A model generated the notes under the pieces. The model made no database searches. It was given only the letters and a program-made list of their open reading frames with translations, and had not been told where the DNA came from. Made by a program: the position numbers and the translations under genes. A DNA stretch of 64,000 bases from an uncultured Parabacteroides sp. (GTDB lineage Bacteria; Bacteroidota; Bacteroidia; Bacteroidales; Tannerellaceae), in the NCBI GenBank assembly GCA_949296075.1, contig CASFNG010000013.1:60956-124955 (forward strand), read 5' to 3'. Of this stretch, positions 15,589 to 24,906 are shown one piece after another; the stretch's first letter is position 1; the number at the start of each line of letters is the position of its first letter.

Positions 15589-18429
15589 ATGAAGAAATTA
15601 CTATCCTTACCCCCGAATTTGGTGAATCGTTTCCATGAGATTGAGCAAGTGAGTCCGGAAGAGTGGTTTTGCGCCTCTGATCCGGGAGGTGTCCGTCTGG
15701 GATCCGGCGGAGGTACCGCCTGGCTCTTGGAGGCCGCTCATGCGGGAGAGGATCCCGATCTGCCGTTCGGAGAGTGGTTAGGGAGGGAAAAGAGGATCCT
15801 GCTGCATGCGGGAGGGCAAAGCCGACGTCTGCCAGCCTATGCGCCATCCGGGAAAATATTGACCCCGATTCCCGTATTCCGTTGGGCGAGGGGGCAACGG
15901 CTTTCCCAGGACTTGCTTTCCCTGCAAGTCCCGCTTTACGAGCGGATCATGCGGAAGGCTCCCGCCTCGCTGCGTACCTTGGTGGCGAGTGGCGACGTAT
16001 ATATCCGGGCGACCCGCCCTTTGCGGGAGATCCCGGAGGCGGATGTGGTGTGCTATGGGCTGTGGGTGGATCCTTCGTTGGCGACGCGTCATGGCGTGTT
16101 CGCCTTGGACAGGCGCTCACCGGACGAGCTGGATTTTATGCTGCAAAAGCCTTCGTTGGAAAGGTTGGGCGAGTTGGCCGGGAGCCATCTCGTCCTGATG
16201 GATATAGGGATCTGGCTGTTGAGCGACAGGGCGGTGAACCTGTTGGTTGAACGATCCCGTTCCGCTGACGGGCAGTCGATGAGGCCTTATGACCTGTACG
16301 CCGAGTTCGGGTTGTCCTTGGGCAAGAATCCCCGGATCCAGGATCCGGAGCTTAACCGGCTGTCGGTGGCTATCCTGCCTTTGGAGGGAGGGGAGTTTTA
16401 CCATTATGGCACGAGCCGGGAGTTGATCTCGTCCACGCTCGCCGTGCAGAATTTGGTGAGCGACCAGCGGATGATCATGCAGCGGAAGGTGAAGCCTCAT
16501 CCTGCTATGTTCGTGCAGAACGCTTTGCTGGATAAGCCCTTGACTTCCGCCAACTCGGAAGTGTGGATCGAGAACAGTTATATCCCTTCGGGATGGGAGT
16601 TGGGATGTCGGCATATTATTACTGGGGTACCCGTGAATGATTGGCGGCTCTCGTTGCCGGAAGGTGTCTGCGTGGATGCCGTACCGGTAGGGGAGAGCGA
16701 GTGGGTGGCTCGTCCGTATGGTTTCGAGGATCTGTTCAAGGGACGACTGTCTGATGAGGCGACACGGTTCATGGGGCGCCCTTTCTTGGAGTGGGCTCGC
16801 GAGCGAGGGATCTCTTTAGTGGACGAGGAGGCTGATATACAGGATGCCCCTCTGTTCCCTGTTTGCGCCGACGTGGATGCGTTGGGGGAGGTGTTTAGCT
16901 GGATGATTGTCGATCCCGGAAGGGAGGAGGGACGCCGGATCTGGCTATCTTCCCGTAGATTATCCGCTAACCAGTTGATGGAACAGGCCAACCTGCCGCG
17001 GTTGGTGCGCCAACGAGGGGCGTTCCGGGAGAAGACCTGGTCTCGTCTCGCCGCCAATCACGAGAGAAGCGTCTTTTATCAATTGGATCTCTCTGACGCG
17101 GCCCGGGAATTCGCGCGGGGAGGAATCGCCTTGCCTGATCCGCTTTCCGAGGGTCGCCCGCTAATGGAGCGGATACACGACCGGATGTTTCGCTCGCGGG
17201 TAATGAAATTGTCGGGAGTGGGTTATGAAGAGGAGGAACGGGCTGCTTTTGATTTGTTGAGGGAGGAGCTTGCGGGCATGGTCGCTCTCGATAAGCAATC
17301 TCCCCGATTGAACGTGTACCGGGATCAGATCGTGTGGGGGCGCAGTCCGGTGCGCATCGATTTGGCGGGGGGATGGACGGATACGCCGCCCTATTGCTTG
17401 TATGCGGGTGGCGACGTGGTGAACGCAGCTGTCCTGCTGAATGGGCAGCCTCCGTTGCAAGTCTATATCAAGTCAGCCTCGACTTATAAGATTATCTTGC
17501 GCTCGATCGACTTAGGGGCGATGGAGGTTATCTCCGATTGGGAGGAACTGCGTATGTATAATAAGGTAGGCTCTCCGTTTTCCATCCCGAAGGCGGCATT
17601 GGCGTTGGCGGGCTTCCTGCCTGAGTTTTCCGCGGATAGATTCGGCTCGTTGGAGGAGCAACTGAGAGCTTTTGGCGGGGGCATAGAGATCACGCTGCTG
17701 GCGGCTGTCCCCGCGGGTTCCGGGTTAGGGACAAGCTCGATCCTCGCCGCCACGGTATTGGGGGCGCTTTCCGATTTTTGCGGATTGGCTTGGGATAAAG
17801 GGGAGATCGGAAACCGTACCTTGATCTTGGAGCAGCTGCTGACGACCGGTGGGGGATGGCAGGATCAATATGGGGGAATCTTGCATGGATTGAAGCTGCT
17901 GCATACGGAGGAGGGGCTTGACCAGCGTCCGCAAACGCGCTGGTTGCCCGAGTATCTGTTTACGGATCCGGAGTGCAGGTCGTGCCATCTGCTGTATTAT
18001 ACGGGGATTACCCGCACGGCTAAAGGAATATTGGCCGAGATCGTACGGGGGATGTTCTTGAATAACGGGCGGTGCTTGGATCTGTTGGCGGAGATGAAGG
18101 CGCATGCGCTCGATCTGTATGAGGTGATCTCGCGCGGGGATTTCGATGCGTATGGCAGGCTGATCGCCAAGAGTTGGCAACTCAACAAGGCACTTGACGC
18201 GGGTACGAATCCGGCGGCGGTGGAGGCGATCATATCCGAGATCCATCCGTTAGCCTTAGGATACAAGTTGCCGGGAGCCGGAGGTGGGGGATACCTGTAT
18301 ATCGTGGCGAAAGATCCTGAGGCGGCTCGTCGGATCCGGCAACGGCTGGCTTCGTCACCTTCCAACCCGAACGCACGTTTCGTGGATATGGAGCTGTCGG
18401 GGGAGGGACTTCAAATAAGCCGTTCTTAA
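15589..18429 (+). CDS. fkp: Bifunctional L-fucokinase / L-fucose-1-phosphate guanylyltransferase
   Basis: Converts free L-fucose to fucose-1-phosphate and then GDP-fucose, the donor for fucosylated capsule and glycoproteins in Bacteroidales. It has 946 residues from the ATG at 15589, close to the 949 of B. fragilis Fkp. The upstream in-frame extension to 15451 contains the promoter and is rejected. N-terminal half: guanylyltransferase, with VRLGSGGGTAWLL and LLHAGGQSRRLPAY. C-terminal half: GHMP kinase, with PVRIDLAGGWTDTPPY, VPAGSGLGTSSILAA and KLPGAGGGGYLYIV. It is monocistronic, divergent from the Mpi-like invertase. Confidence 0.97.
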   Translation: MKKLLSLPPNLVNRFHEIEQVSPEEWFCASDPGGVRLGSGGGTAWLLEAAHAGEDPDLPFGEWLGREKRILLHAGGQSRRLPAYAPSGKILTPIPVFRWARGQRLSQDLLSLQVPLYERIMRKAPASLRTLVASGDVYIRATRPLREIPEADVVCYGLWVDPSLATRHGVFALDRRSPDELDFMLQKPSLERLGELAGSHLVLMDIGIWLLSDRAVNLLVERSRSADGQSMRPYDLYAEFGLSLGKNPRIQDPELNRLSVAILPLEGGEFYHYGTSRELISSTLAVQNLVSDQRMIMQRKVKPHPAMFVQNALLDKPLTSANSEVWIENSYIPSGWELGCRHIITGVPVNDWRLSLPEGVCVDAVPVGESEWVARPYGFEDLFKGRLSDEATRFMGRPFLEWARERGISLVDEEADIQDAPLFPVCADVDALGEVFSWMIVDPGREEGRRIWLSSRRLSANQLMEQANLPRLVRQRGAFREKTWSRLAANHERSVFYQLDLSDAAREFARGGIALPDPLSEGRPLMERIHDRMFRSRVMKLSGVGYEEEERAAFDLLREELAGMVALDKQSPRLNVYRDQIVWGRSPVRIDLAGGWTDTPPYCLYAGGDVVNAAVLLNGQPPLQVYIKSASTYKIILRSIDLGAMEVISDWEELRMYNKVGSPFSIPKAALALAGFLPEFSADRFGSLEEQLRAFGGGIEITLLAAVPAGSGLGTSSILAATVLGALSDFCGLAWDKGEIGNRTLILEQLLTTGGGWQDQYGGILHGLKLLHTEEGLDQRPQTRWLPEYLFTDPECRSCHLLYYTGITRTAKGILAEIVRGMFLNNGRCLDLLAEMKAHALDLYEVISRGDFDAYGRLIAKSWQLNKALDAGTNPAAVEAIISEIHPLALGYKLPGAGGGGYLYIVAKDPEAARRIRQRLASSPSNPNARFVDMELSGEGLQISRS

Positions 18430-18515
18430 GAGGTTTCCCGCCTCTTTTTGGTGAATTGTTGCTAATTGGAATATAATGTATGTGTTTTGGAACATTTAAT
18501 TCAAGTAATCTGTTG

Positions 18516-18523
18516 TACCTTTG
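18516..18523 (+). promoter_or_regulatory. -7 element of the DUF5686 gene
   Basis: TACCTTTG, an exact consensus match, 28 bases before the ATG at 18551. Its -33 region is weak. The GTG at 18539 is a less likely start. Confidence 0.55.
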
Positions 18524-18550
18524 CGAGGTTTTTAATCGGTGTCAGAGTTG

Positions 18551-21109
18551 ATGGGTAAAAGAGTTGTTTTAATTTTCTGTGTGTTGTGTATCGCCTTGGT
18601 GGCGAGAGGCCAGAATTATACGATAAAAGGAGTCGTGACTGACTCCGTGACAGGTGAGCCGCTCCCGTATGTGGCAGTCTTGTTGAAAGGAACTACGATC
18701 GGGGCGACTACCGATCTGGACGGAATTTTTACCTTGTCGTCTTCATCGAGGGTGCGTACGTTGCAGGTCTCTTATCTGGGATATGCAACGAAAGAGCTGT
18801 CTTTCGTTCCGGGTAAGACGGATGACTTGAAGATCCGCTTGGCTCCGGAGGCGATTAACCTGTCGGAAGTGGTTGTTAGCCCGAAGAAAGATAAGTACAA
18901 GAAGAAAGATAATCCCGCGGTCATCTTCATCAAGAAGGTGATCGAGAGGCGAGAGAGTAATGACCCTCGTAACCACGATTATTTCAAGTATGACCAATAC
19001 GAGAAGATGGTTTTCGCCATGAATGATTACCAGCCGAAACCTCGTAAGGACGGGAAGGCGGGGAAGTTCGACTTCCTTACCGATTTTGTGGATACACTGG
19101 AGATAGGAACTACGATCTTGCCGGTCTCGGAGAGGGAGAAGATCCAGACTGTTTATTACCGGAAAGATCCGAAGATTGAGCGGCGTGTCGTTCATGCGAC
19201 GAAGGCGGCTGGTGTGGATGAGGTGTTCTCTCGCGATGGTATGCAGCAGTTCTTGAATGAGGTTTTCCGGGAGGTGAATATTTTCCAGAACGACATTCCG
19301 CTTTTCTTGAACCGCTTTGTCAGCCCGATGTCTACGATGGGACCTAATTTCTATAAGTACTATCTGATGGATACCGTGGAGGTGGCCGGACAAAAGTGCG
19401 TGGATTTGGGCTTTGTCCCCTTCACGCCGGAGACATTCGGCTTTACTGGACATCTGTATGTGACGTTGGATTCTACCTATTTCGTGAGAAAGGTCAAGTT
19501 GAACGTCCCGAAGAAGATCAACCTGAATTTCGTGGGAGGCATGACAATCGAGCAGACTTTTGATAGGGCTCCGGATGGAACTCGTATCATCACGAAGGAT
19601 GATATACACGTGGACTTCAAGCTGACAGAGAAATCGAAGGGAATGTATGCCCGACGCTTGAATATCTACTCGAATCAGCAGTTCGAGGCTCCGGAGGATT
19701 CCACGATATTTGAGGAGAGCGCTCCCGTCATCATCCCGGTGGAGGCGTATCGTCGTTCCGCGGATTATTGGGCGGAGAATCGCCCATCCGAGGCGGGGAC
19801 ACGAAAACAGAATAACGTGGAATTGCTGATGGCTAAGTTACGTTCCGTTCCTATCTTCTACGTGACTGAGAAAGTCGTGTCTATCTTTACCTCGGGATAT
19901 ATACAGACCAATAAGGTGAAGGAGAAGAGCAAGTTCGAGTTTGGTCCCGTGAATACCTATATCAGTGGTAACGCGATAGAGGGCGCTCGCTTCAGGGTGG
20001 GGGGAACCACGACCACGGCTTTCAGCAAACGTCTGTTTATGGATGGATATATGGCTTATGGATCGAAAGATCGTAAGCTGAAATATGATGGGATCCTGGA
20101 GTACTCCTTTATTGACAAGAAGGACTATCGGAAAGAGTTCCCTGTACACTCGCTGCGTTTTGAGTATATGTACGACATAAACCAGCTGGGGCAGCAGTAT
20201 ATGTACACGAACAAGGATAATATGTTCTTGGCGCTTAAGCGGCAAAAGGACACGCGGGCTACCTATCTCCGGAAGGCGGAACTGACCTATTATCGCGAGC
20301 ATTATAATGGTTGGGCGTATGGAGCCGTGTTGCGCAACCTCAAGGAATACTCGACCGGTTACGCCGCTTTTAACCGAATTGGGGCCGATGGCGCTGTCAC
20401 GGCTGAGGATTCCTACCAAATGTCCCAATTAGAGCTGAAGTTGCGCTTTGCCCCGAACGAGAAGTTCTATCAGACCCGTAATTACCGGTACCCGATCACG
20501 CTCGACGCTCCCGTGTTTACCTTGAACCATACGATGGCATTCCAGGACGTCCTCGGCAGCTCATACAATTATCAGAAGACGGAGTTCGGGATCCAGAAGC
20601 GTTTCTGGTTTTCCGCCTTTGGTTACGTGGATATTTTGGCCAAGGCCGGAAAAGTCTGGACGAAGGCTCCCTACCCGCTGTTGATACTTCCTAACGCCAA
20701 CTTGTCGTATTTGGTGCAGCCGGAGTCGTACACGAACATGAACGCTATGGAGTTCATCAATGATGAGTACGCCTCTTGGGATGTGACCTACTTCATGAAT
20801 GGCGCCTTGCTGAACCGGATCCCCTTGATTAAGAAACTGAAGTGGAGAGAGGTGTTCTCCTTCCGGGGAATGTTCGGCCATCTGACGGACAAGAACAATC
20901 CGTTCCTTGAGGGCAACAAGGAGGGGTTATACCTATTTCCCGAGGGTTCTTACGTGATGGATCCCTCAACACCTTATATGGAGGTGGGCGTTGGTATAGA
21001 GAATATCTTCAAGTTCTTGCGGTTGGATTATGTATGGCGCCTGACCTATAAGGATCATCCCGGTATCCAGACGAGAGGCGTGCGCTTCATGATGAAGCTG
21101 TCATTCTGA
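18551..21109 (+). CDS. DUF5686 outer-membrane protein with carboxypeptidase-like regulatory domain
   Basis: Secreted protein of 852 residues from the ATG at 18551, which opens a signal peptide (MGKRVVLIFCVLCIALVARGQ). An N-terminal CarboxypepD_reg-like beta-sandwich (about 22-100) has GVVTDSVTGEPLPYVAV and TTDLDGIFTL. A long DUF5686 region follows, and the C terminus is rich in alternating aromatic strands ending MMKLSF, typical of an outer-membrane barrel. Unlike SusC proteins there is no plug domain or TonB box. Function is unknown; it is common in Bacteroidetes. It converges with dinB, with nine bases between the stops. Confidence 0.85.
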   Translation: MGKRVVLIFCVLCIALVARGQNYTIKGVVTDSVTGEPLPYVAVLLKGTTIGATTDLDGIFTLSSSSRVRTLQVSYLGYATKELSFVPGKTDDLKIRLAPEAINLSEVVVSPKKDKYKKKDNPAVIFIKKVIERRESNDPRNHDYFKYDQYEKMVFAMNDYQPKPRKDGKAGKFDFLTDFVDTLEIGTTILPVSEREKIQTVYYRKDPKIERRVVHATKAAGVDEVFSRDGMQQFLNEVFREVNIFQNDIPLFLNRFVSPMSTMGPNFYKYYLMDTVEVAGQKCVDLGFVPFTPETFGFTGHLYVTLDSTYFVRKVKLNVPKKINLNFVGGMTIEQTFDRAPDGTRIITKDDIHVDFKLTEKSKGMYARRLNIYSNQQFEAPEDSTIFEESAPVIIPVEAYRRSADYWAENRPSEAGTRKQNNVELLMAKLRSVPIFYVTEKVVSIFTSGYIQTNKVKEKSKFEFGPVNTYISGNAIEGARFRVGGTTTTAFSKRLFMDGYMAYGSKDRKLKYDGILEYSFIDKKDYRKEFPVHSLRFEYMYDINQLGQQYMYTNKDNMFLALKRQKDTRATYLRKAELTYYREHYNGWAYGAVLRNLKEYSTGYAAFNRIGADGAVTAEDSYQMSQLELKLRFAPNEKFYQTRNYRYPITLDAPVFTLNHTMAFQDVLGSSYNYQKTEFGIQKRFWFSAFGYVDILAKAGKVWTKAPYPLLILPNANLSYLVQPESYTNMNAMEFINDEYASWDVTYFMNGALLNRIPLIKKLKWREVFSFRGMFGHLTDKNNPFLEGNKEGLYLFPEGSYVMDPSTPYMEVGVGIENIFKFLRLDYVWRLTYKDHPGIQTRGVRFMMKLSF

Positions 21110-21118
21110 TTTGGCTCC

Positions 21119-22204
21119 TTATTTCCAGTCGCTGAACTCGAAACTAAGCTGCTCCCATCGTCCTTTCGCCGTACGTTCTTCCTTGACGGGATTCGAGACC
21201 GACAGGCCGATAAGCCGGATGGGGTGGCTTTCGTATTCCACCTCTTGCAGTAATTCCTTGGCGAGCGGGAGGATCTTGTCGAGCGTGTCCAGCTCCTCAT
21301 GGCGGCTTTGGCTCCTTGTTATTTGGTTAAAATCGTGAAACTTGATCTTTAAGGTCAACGTATTCCCCTTGAACCCGGATCGGGCGATCCGTCCGACCAG
21401 CTCGGTCGCCACGTGATACAGCTCGATGATCACGGACGACTTCCGGGCGATGTCCCTTTCCAACGTGTGCTCGCAACCGACGGACTTCCGGATACGTACC
21501 GCCTCTACGGGACGTTCGTCTATGCCGCGGGCGAAGGCGTGGTAAATCGCTCCCATCTTCCCGAACTGCCGGGCGAGCATCTCGGCGGAACATTCCCTTA
21601 GTTGTGATCCATTATGTATGCCTAACGTGTGCATCTTCCGGGCGGTCACCGGTCCAACTCCCCAAAACGACTCGATGGGGAGGCGCGCGATGAAGTCTAA
21701 CGCCTGGTCCGGATGGATGGTGCATAGCCCGTTCGGTTTCCGGTAATCCGAGGCTATCTTGGCGAGAAACTTATTATAGGAGACACCTGCCGAGGCGATC
21801 AGGTGCAACTCTTCCCGGATACGGCGCTTGATCTCCTTTGCGATGGTCACGGCGAGGGGGATGTTTTTCTTGTTCTCCGTGACATCCAGGAAAGCCTCGT
21901 CTAACGAGATCGGCTCGATCAGGTCGGTATAGTCGTGGAAAATCTCATGGATTTGCCGGGATACGGCCTTATAGACATCCATCCGCCCGTGCACGAATAT
22001 CAGGTCGGGGCAGAGGCGTTTCGCCTTTTGCGACGACATGGCGGATCGTACCCCGTATTTCCTTGCCTCGTAGCTCGCGGCGGCCACCACACCCCGTTGC
22101 TCGGCATGGCCTACGGCTATGGGTTTCCCCCGCAGCTCCGGATTATCACGCTGTTCCACGGAAGCGTAGAACGCGTCCATATCGACATGTATGATTTTCC
22201 TCAA
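21119..22204 (-). CDS. dinB: DNA polymerase IV (Y family)
   Basis: Error-prone translesion polymerase of 361 residues. Palm-domain motifs are HVDMDAFYASVEQRDNPEL (residues 5-23, metal-binding Asp) and SLDEAFLDVTE (about 105). It has the finger-thumb segment SAGVSYNKFLAKIASDYRKPNG, helix-hairpin-helix FWGVGPVTARKMHTLGI, and little-finger domain to the C terminus. The end SFEFSDWK differs from the usual beta-clamp peptide. No LexA-type box was identified. It is 18 bases downstream of the cyclophilin gene on the same strand, so probably read from that promoter. Confidence 0.95.
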   Translation of the reverse strand: MRKIIHVDMDAFYASVEQRDNPELRGKPIAVGHAEQRGVVAAASYEARKYGVRSAMSSQKAKRLCPDLIFVHGRMDVYKAVSRQIHEIFHDYTDLIEPISLDEAFLDVTENKKNIPLAVTIAKEIKRRIREELHLIASAGVSYNKFLAKIASDYRKPNGLCTIHPDQALDFIARLPIESFWGVGPVTARKMHTLGIHNGSQLRECSAEMLARQFGKMGAIYHAFARGIDERPVEAVRIRKSVGCEHTLERDIARKSSVIIELYHVATELVGRIARSGFKGNTLTLKIKFHDFNQITRSQSRHEELDTLDKILPLAKELLQEVEYESHPIRLIGLSVSNPVKEERTAKGRWEQLSFEFSDWK

Positions 22205-22222
22205 GGCATTTTTCCCTATACG

Positions 22223-22987
22223 TTACAGGATCTCGATGGATTGGATGACGATATTCTCGGTAGGGCGATCCTGACGGTTCGTCTTCGCCGACTGGATCTC
22301 GTCCACCACCTCCATGCCTTCGGTCACCTCCCCATACACGGTATATTGGTTGTCGAGGAAAGGCACGCCTCCTACGCTCATGTAGGCCTCCTTGACCTCG
22401 GGGCTTAGCTTAGCCTCCTCCTTCCGCCTCTCGGCCTCTATCTCGGTCTTGCCGATCAGCGTATCCCGCAATATCGCCAGCTCCTCCTTGTTCCCGCTCC
22501 GGTACAGCTCCATGATCTTAGGTTTGTTCTCGGTTTGCAGGCGGTTGAAGATCTCCTGCCGCAGGCGATTCTCCAACTGCTTCTCCATTTGCCGCAGCTC
22601 CTGCTCCGAATATCTCTTTCCTGTCACGATATAGAACTGCGATGCCGATGAGGCCTTCTCAGGGTTTACCTCGTCGCCGGTACGCGCGGCGCAAAGGGCG
22701 CCCCGTTTATGGAAACAGGTCGGGTAGCGGAATTCCGCCGGGATGGTATAGCCGAGATCCCCGGCCCCTAATTGCTTGCTCATCGGGGCATCCTTGGAGG
22801 TGACGTCGCCCCCTTGTATCATGAAGTCCTTGATGACCCGGTGGAAGAGCAGTCCGTTATAACAGCCTTCTTTCGCCAACTTGATGAAGTTGTCGCGGTG
22901 CAACGGTGTCTCGTTATACAATTTCAGCTTGATGTTACCCTTGCTCGTGCGCATCAGCACCTCAGTCTCTTTCGCTTGTCTGTCCAT
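22223..22987 (-). CDS. Cyclophilin-type peptidyl-prolyl isomerase, cytoplasmic form
   Basis: Cyclophilin of 254 residues without a signal peptide. Core motifs: FHRVIKDFMIQGGDV, CAARTGDEVNPEKASSASQFYIVTG and YTVYGEVTEGMEVVD. A charged helical insertion of about 60 residues (LRQMEKQLENRLRQEIF and onward) separates the two halves of the fold. It is a paralogue of the next upstream gene, 16 bases away, suggesting a tandem duplication. Confidence 0.9.
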   Translation of the reverse strand: MDRQAKETEVLMRTSKGNIKLKLYNETPLHRDNFIKLAKEGCYNGLLFHRVIKDFMIQGGDVTSKDAPMSKQLGAGDLGYTIPAEFRYPTCFHKRGALCAARTGDEVNPEKASSASQFYIVTGKRYSEQELRQMEKQLENRLRQEIFNRLQTENKPKIMELYRSGNKEELAILRDTLIGKTEIEAERRKEEAKLSPEVKEAYMSVGGVPFLDNQYTVYGEVTEGMEVVDEIQSAKTNRQDRPTENIVIQSIEIL

Positions 22988-23003
22988 CTGCTTGCTATTT
23001 CCT

Positions 23004-23675
23004 TTATTTCTTTACGATTTTCATTAACTTGATCTTGATGTTTTTCGTGGGTCTGTCTTCCGAGTTGGTCTCCACGAACTGGATCTTGTCCACCGTCTTC
23101 ATGCCGCTCACCACCTCGCCGAATACGGTATATCTCCCGTCGAGCTGGGGTGTGCCGCCCTCCAACATATAAGCTTGCTTCTGCTCCGGCGTGAACTTCA
23201 TCCCCTTTTCCTTGGTCATCTTGTCGAGTTCCATTTCCGTGTAGAACTTCCCTGTCACGATATAGAACTGCGTGGCCGATGAGGCTTTCTCGGGGTTCTC
23301 CTCGTCGCCGGTACGCGCGGCGCAAAGGGCTCCCCGCTTATGGAAATACTTGGGATAGACGAATTCCGCCGGGATCGTGTAATCCAGGTCACCATCCCCC
23401 AAATGCTTATCTATGGGGGCATCCTTGGAGTTGATGTCGCCCGCCTGGATCATGAATTGCTTGATGACGCGATGGAACAACAGCCCGTCATAAAGGTGAT
23501 TTTCCACGTTCTTGATGAAATTGTCGCGATGCAAGGGCGTATCGTCATACAGTTTCACCTTGATCTTACCCATATCCGTATCAATCAGCACTAACGTCTC
23601 GGCCTTTTGCGCCCGTAAGGGGCAAAGGGATAGGATGAACGCCGAGACAAACAACATCGAGAGGATCCGTCTCAT
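23004..23675 (-). CDS. Cyclophilin-type peptidyl-prolyl isomerase, exported form
   Basis: Cyclophilin of 223 residues from the ATG at 23675, which begins a signal peptide (MRRILSMLFVSAFILSLCPLRAQ); an ATG two codons earlier at 23681 is possible. Core motifs parallel the downstream paralogue: FHRVIKQFMIQAGDI, CAARTGDEENPEKASSATQFYIVTG, YTVFGEVVSGMKTVD. The inter-half insertion is short here. It is probably periplasmic, assisting folding of exported proteins. Confidence 0.9.
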   Translation of the reverse strand: MRRILSMLFVSAFILSLCPLRAQKAETLVLIDTDMGKIKVKLYDDTPLHRDNFIKNVENHLYDGLLFHRVIKQFMIQAGDINSKDAPIDKHLGDGDLDYTIPAEFVYPKYFHKRGALCAARTGDEENPEKASSATQFYIVTGKFYTEMELDKMTKEKGMKFTPEQKQAYMLEGGTPQLDGRYTVFGEVVSGMKTVDKIQFVETNSEDRPTKNIKIKLMKIVKK

Positions 23676-23754
23676 ATACATTCTTTATTTTGGTTTCTAT
23701 GTACAAAGATACGGATAAATATCGGTTTCCTCTTTATCCGCGGGGATATACCGC

Positions 23755-23789
23755 GAAAAAATCCCCCGAGACCATCCGGACCCGGGGGA
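23755..23789 (-). terminator. Terminator of the nucleotidyltransferase gene
   Basis: Read on the minus strand: stem TCCCCCG with CGGGGGA followed by ATTTTTT. It lies between the nucleotidyltransferase stop (23818) and the exported cyclophilin start. Confidence 0.8.
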
Positions 23790-23817
23790 AGATATAAAGG
23801 GGTGTATGTCCTATCGT

Positions 23818-24720
23818 TTAAAATAGTTTGGACGGATACTCACCCGCGTCGATCAGCGCCTGGATCTTATCTACCACGCCTTGGCGATCCGCCGCGTAGG
23901 TCACGCCAAACCATTTGGAGGTCGTGTCCAGCACTTTCACTCGGGCCGTGCCCTCGGTGATCAGCTTGTTCACCATCAACGGGATGAAATACTCGCTTTT
24001 CAGGTTGCCGATATTCGCCCGCAGGAACTCCTTGAAGTATTCCTCCGAGTAGGCGAAATAATCCGGGGTGAAGCCCCACATATTCATGGATACGGGGGTG
24101 TTCTCCTCTAACACGACTTTCTTGCCGTTCTCGTCGGTGAACTGGATCTCCCCCTCAATCCGCTCGATGGCGGTACGCTCAACGACCCCGGTCAGGTAGC
24201 CCTCCGCGTTGGTGGTACATACGCCTCGTGCCACGGATCCGCTATCGCTCAAGGTGTTACCCACACGGTAGCCTACCATGCAGTAATCGTTCTTCTTCCC
24301 GTCCATTCCCGAGAGCCACTTGCCGATGACGGCGAAGCTGTCGCGCCCGTAGAAATCGTCCGCGTTGATCACGGCGAAAGGCTCCTTGATCACCTTCCGT
24401 CCCATCAGTACGGCATGGTTCGTTCCCCACGGTTTCTCTCTTCCCTCGGGGCAGGCAAAGCCTTCCGGCAGGTCGTTCAGGTCCTGGAATACCACCTCTA
24501 CCGGGATATGGTTCTCATATTTGGATACGATTTTCTCTCGGAAGTCTTTCTCGAATGATTTACGGATCACGAAGACGAGCTTGCCGAATCCGCCGCGAAT
24601 CGCGTCGAATATCGAGTAATCCATGATCGTCTCCCCATTGGGGCCGAGTCCGTCTAATTGTTTCAATCCGCCGTAACGGCTTCCCATACCGGCGGCTAAT
24701 ACGAATAAAGTAGGTTTCAT
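23818..24720 (-). CDS. Sugar-phosphate nucleotidyltransferase
   Basis: GT-A type nucleotidyltransferase of 300 residues. The N-terminal nucleotide-binding loop is VLAAGMGSRYGGLKQLDGLG, and the metal-binding DD motif is INADDFYG. It has no left-handed beta-helix acyltransferase domain, so it is not GlmU-like. Both the sugar and the nucleotide are uncertain. No cell-wall or capsule genes adjoin it. It appears monocistronic, with its own terminator. Confidence 0.82.
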   Translation of the reverse strand: MKPTLFVLAAGMGSRYGGLKQLDGLGPNGETIMDYSIFDAIRGGFGKLVFVIRKSFEKDFREKIVSKYENHIPVEVVFQDLNDLPEGFACPEGREKPWGTNHAVLMGRKVIKEPFAVINADDFYGRDSFAVIGKWLSGMDGKKNDYCMVGYRVGNTLSDSGSVARGVCTTNAEGYLTGVVERTAIERIEGEIQFTDENGKKVVLEENTPVSMNMWGFTPDYFAYSEEYFKEFLRANIGNLKSEYFIPLMVNKLITEGTARVKVLDTTSKWFGVTYAADRQGVVDKIQALIDAGEYPSKLF

Positions 24721-24872
24721 GTTATGTTTTTTATATGGTGTGATTCAGATTCTTCAAGCAAAGGTAGCAATTATAGCGACATGACCATCTTTTCGCGTTT
24801 TTTTCGGCGTGTTTTTTTGAGAAGATGACCATCCTTTTTCCGTTCTGTTAGAAGATGTTCACGTATTTATCG

Positions 24873-24880
24873 TATCTTCG
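24873..24880 (+). promoter_or_regulatory. -7 element of the M13 peptidase gene
   Basis: TATCTTCG, 26 bases before the ATG at 24907, followed by the A-rich leader AAAGCAAAAAGAGGCAAA. Confidence 0.5.
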
Positions 24881-24906
24881 CGTACTTTAAAGCAAAAAGA
24901 GGCAAA

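Noticed and set aside
18743-19609. 288-codon open frame antisense to the DUF5686 gene
   Set aside because: Shadow frame with no recognisable domain or promoter.
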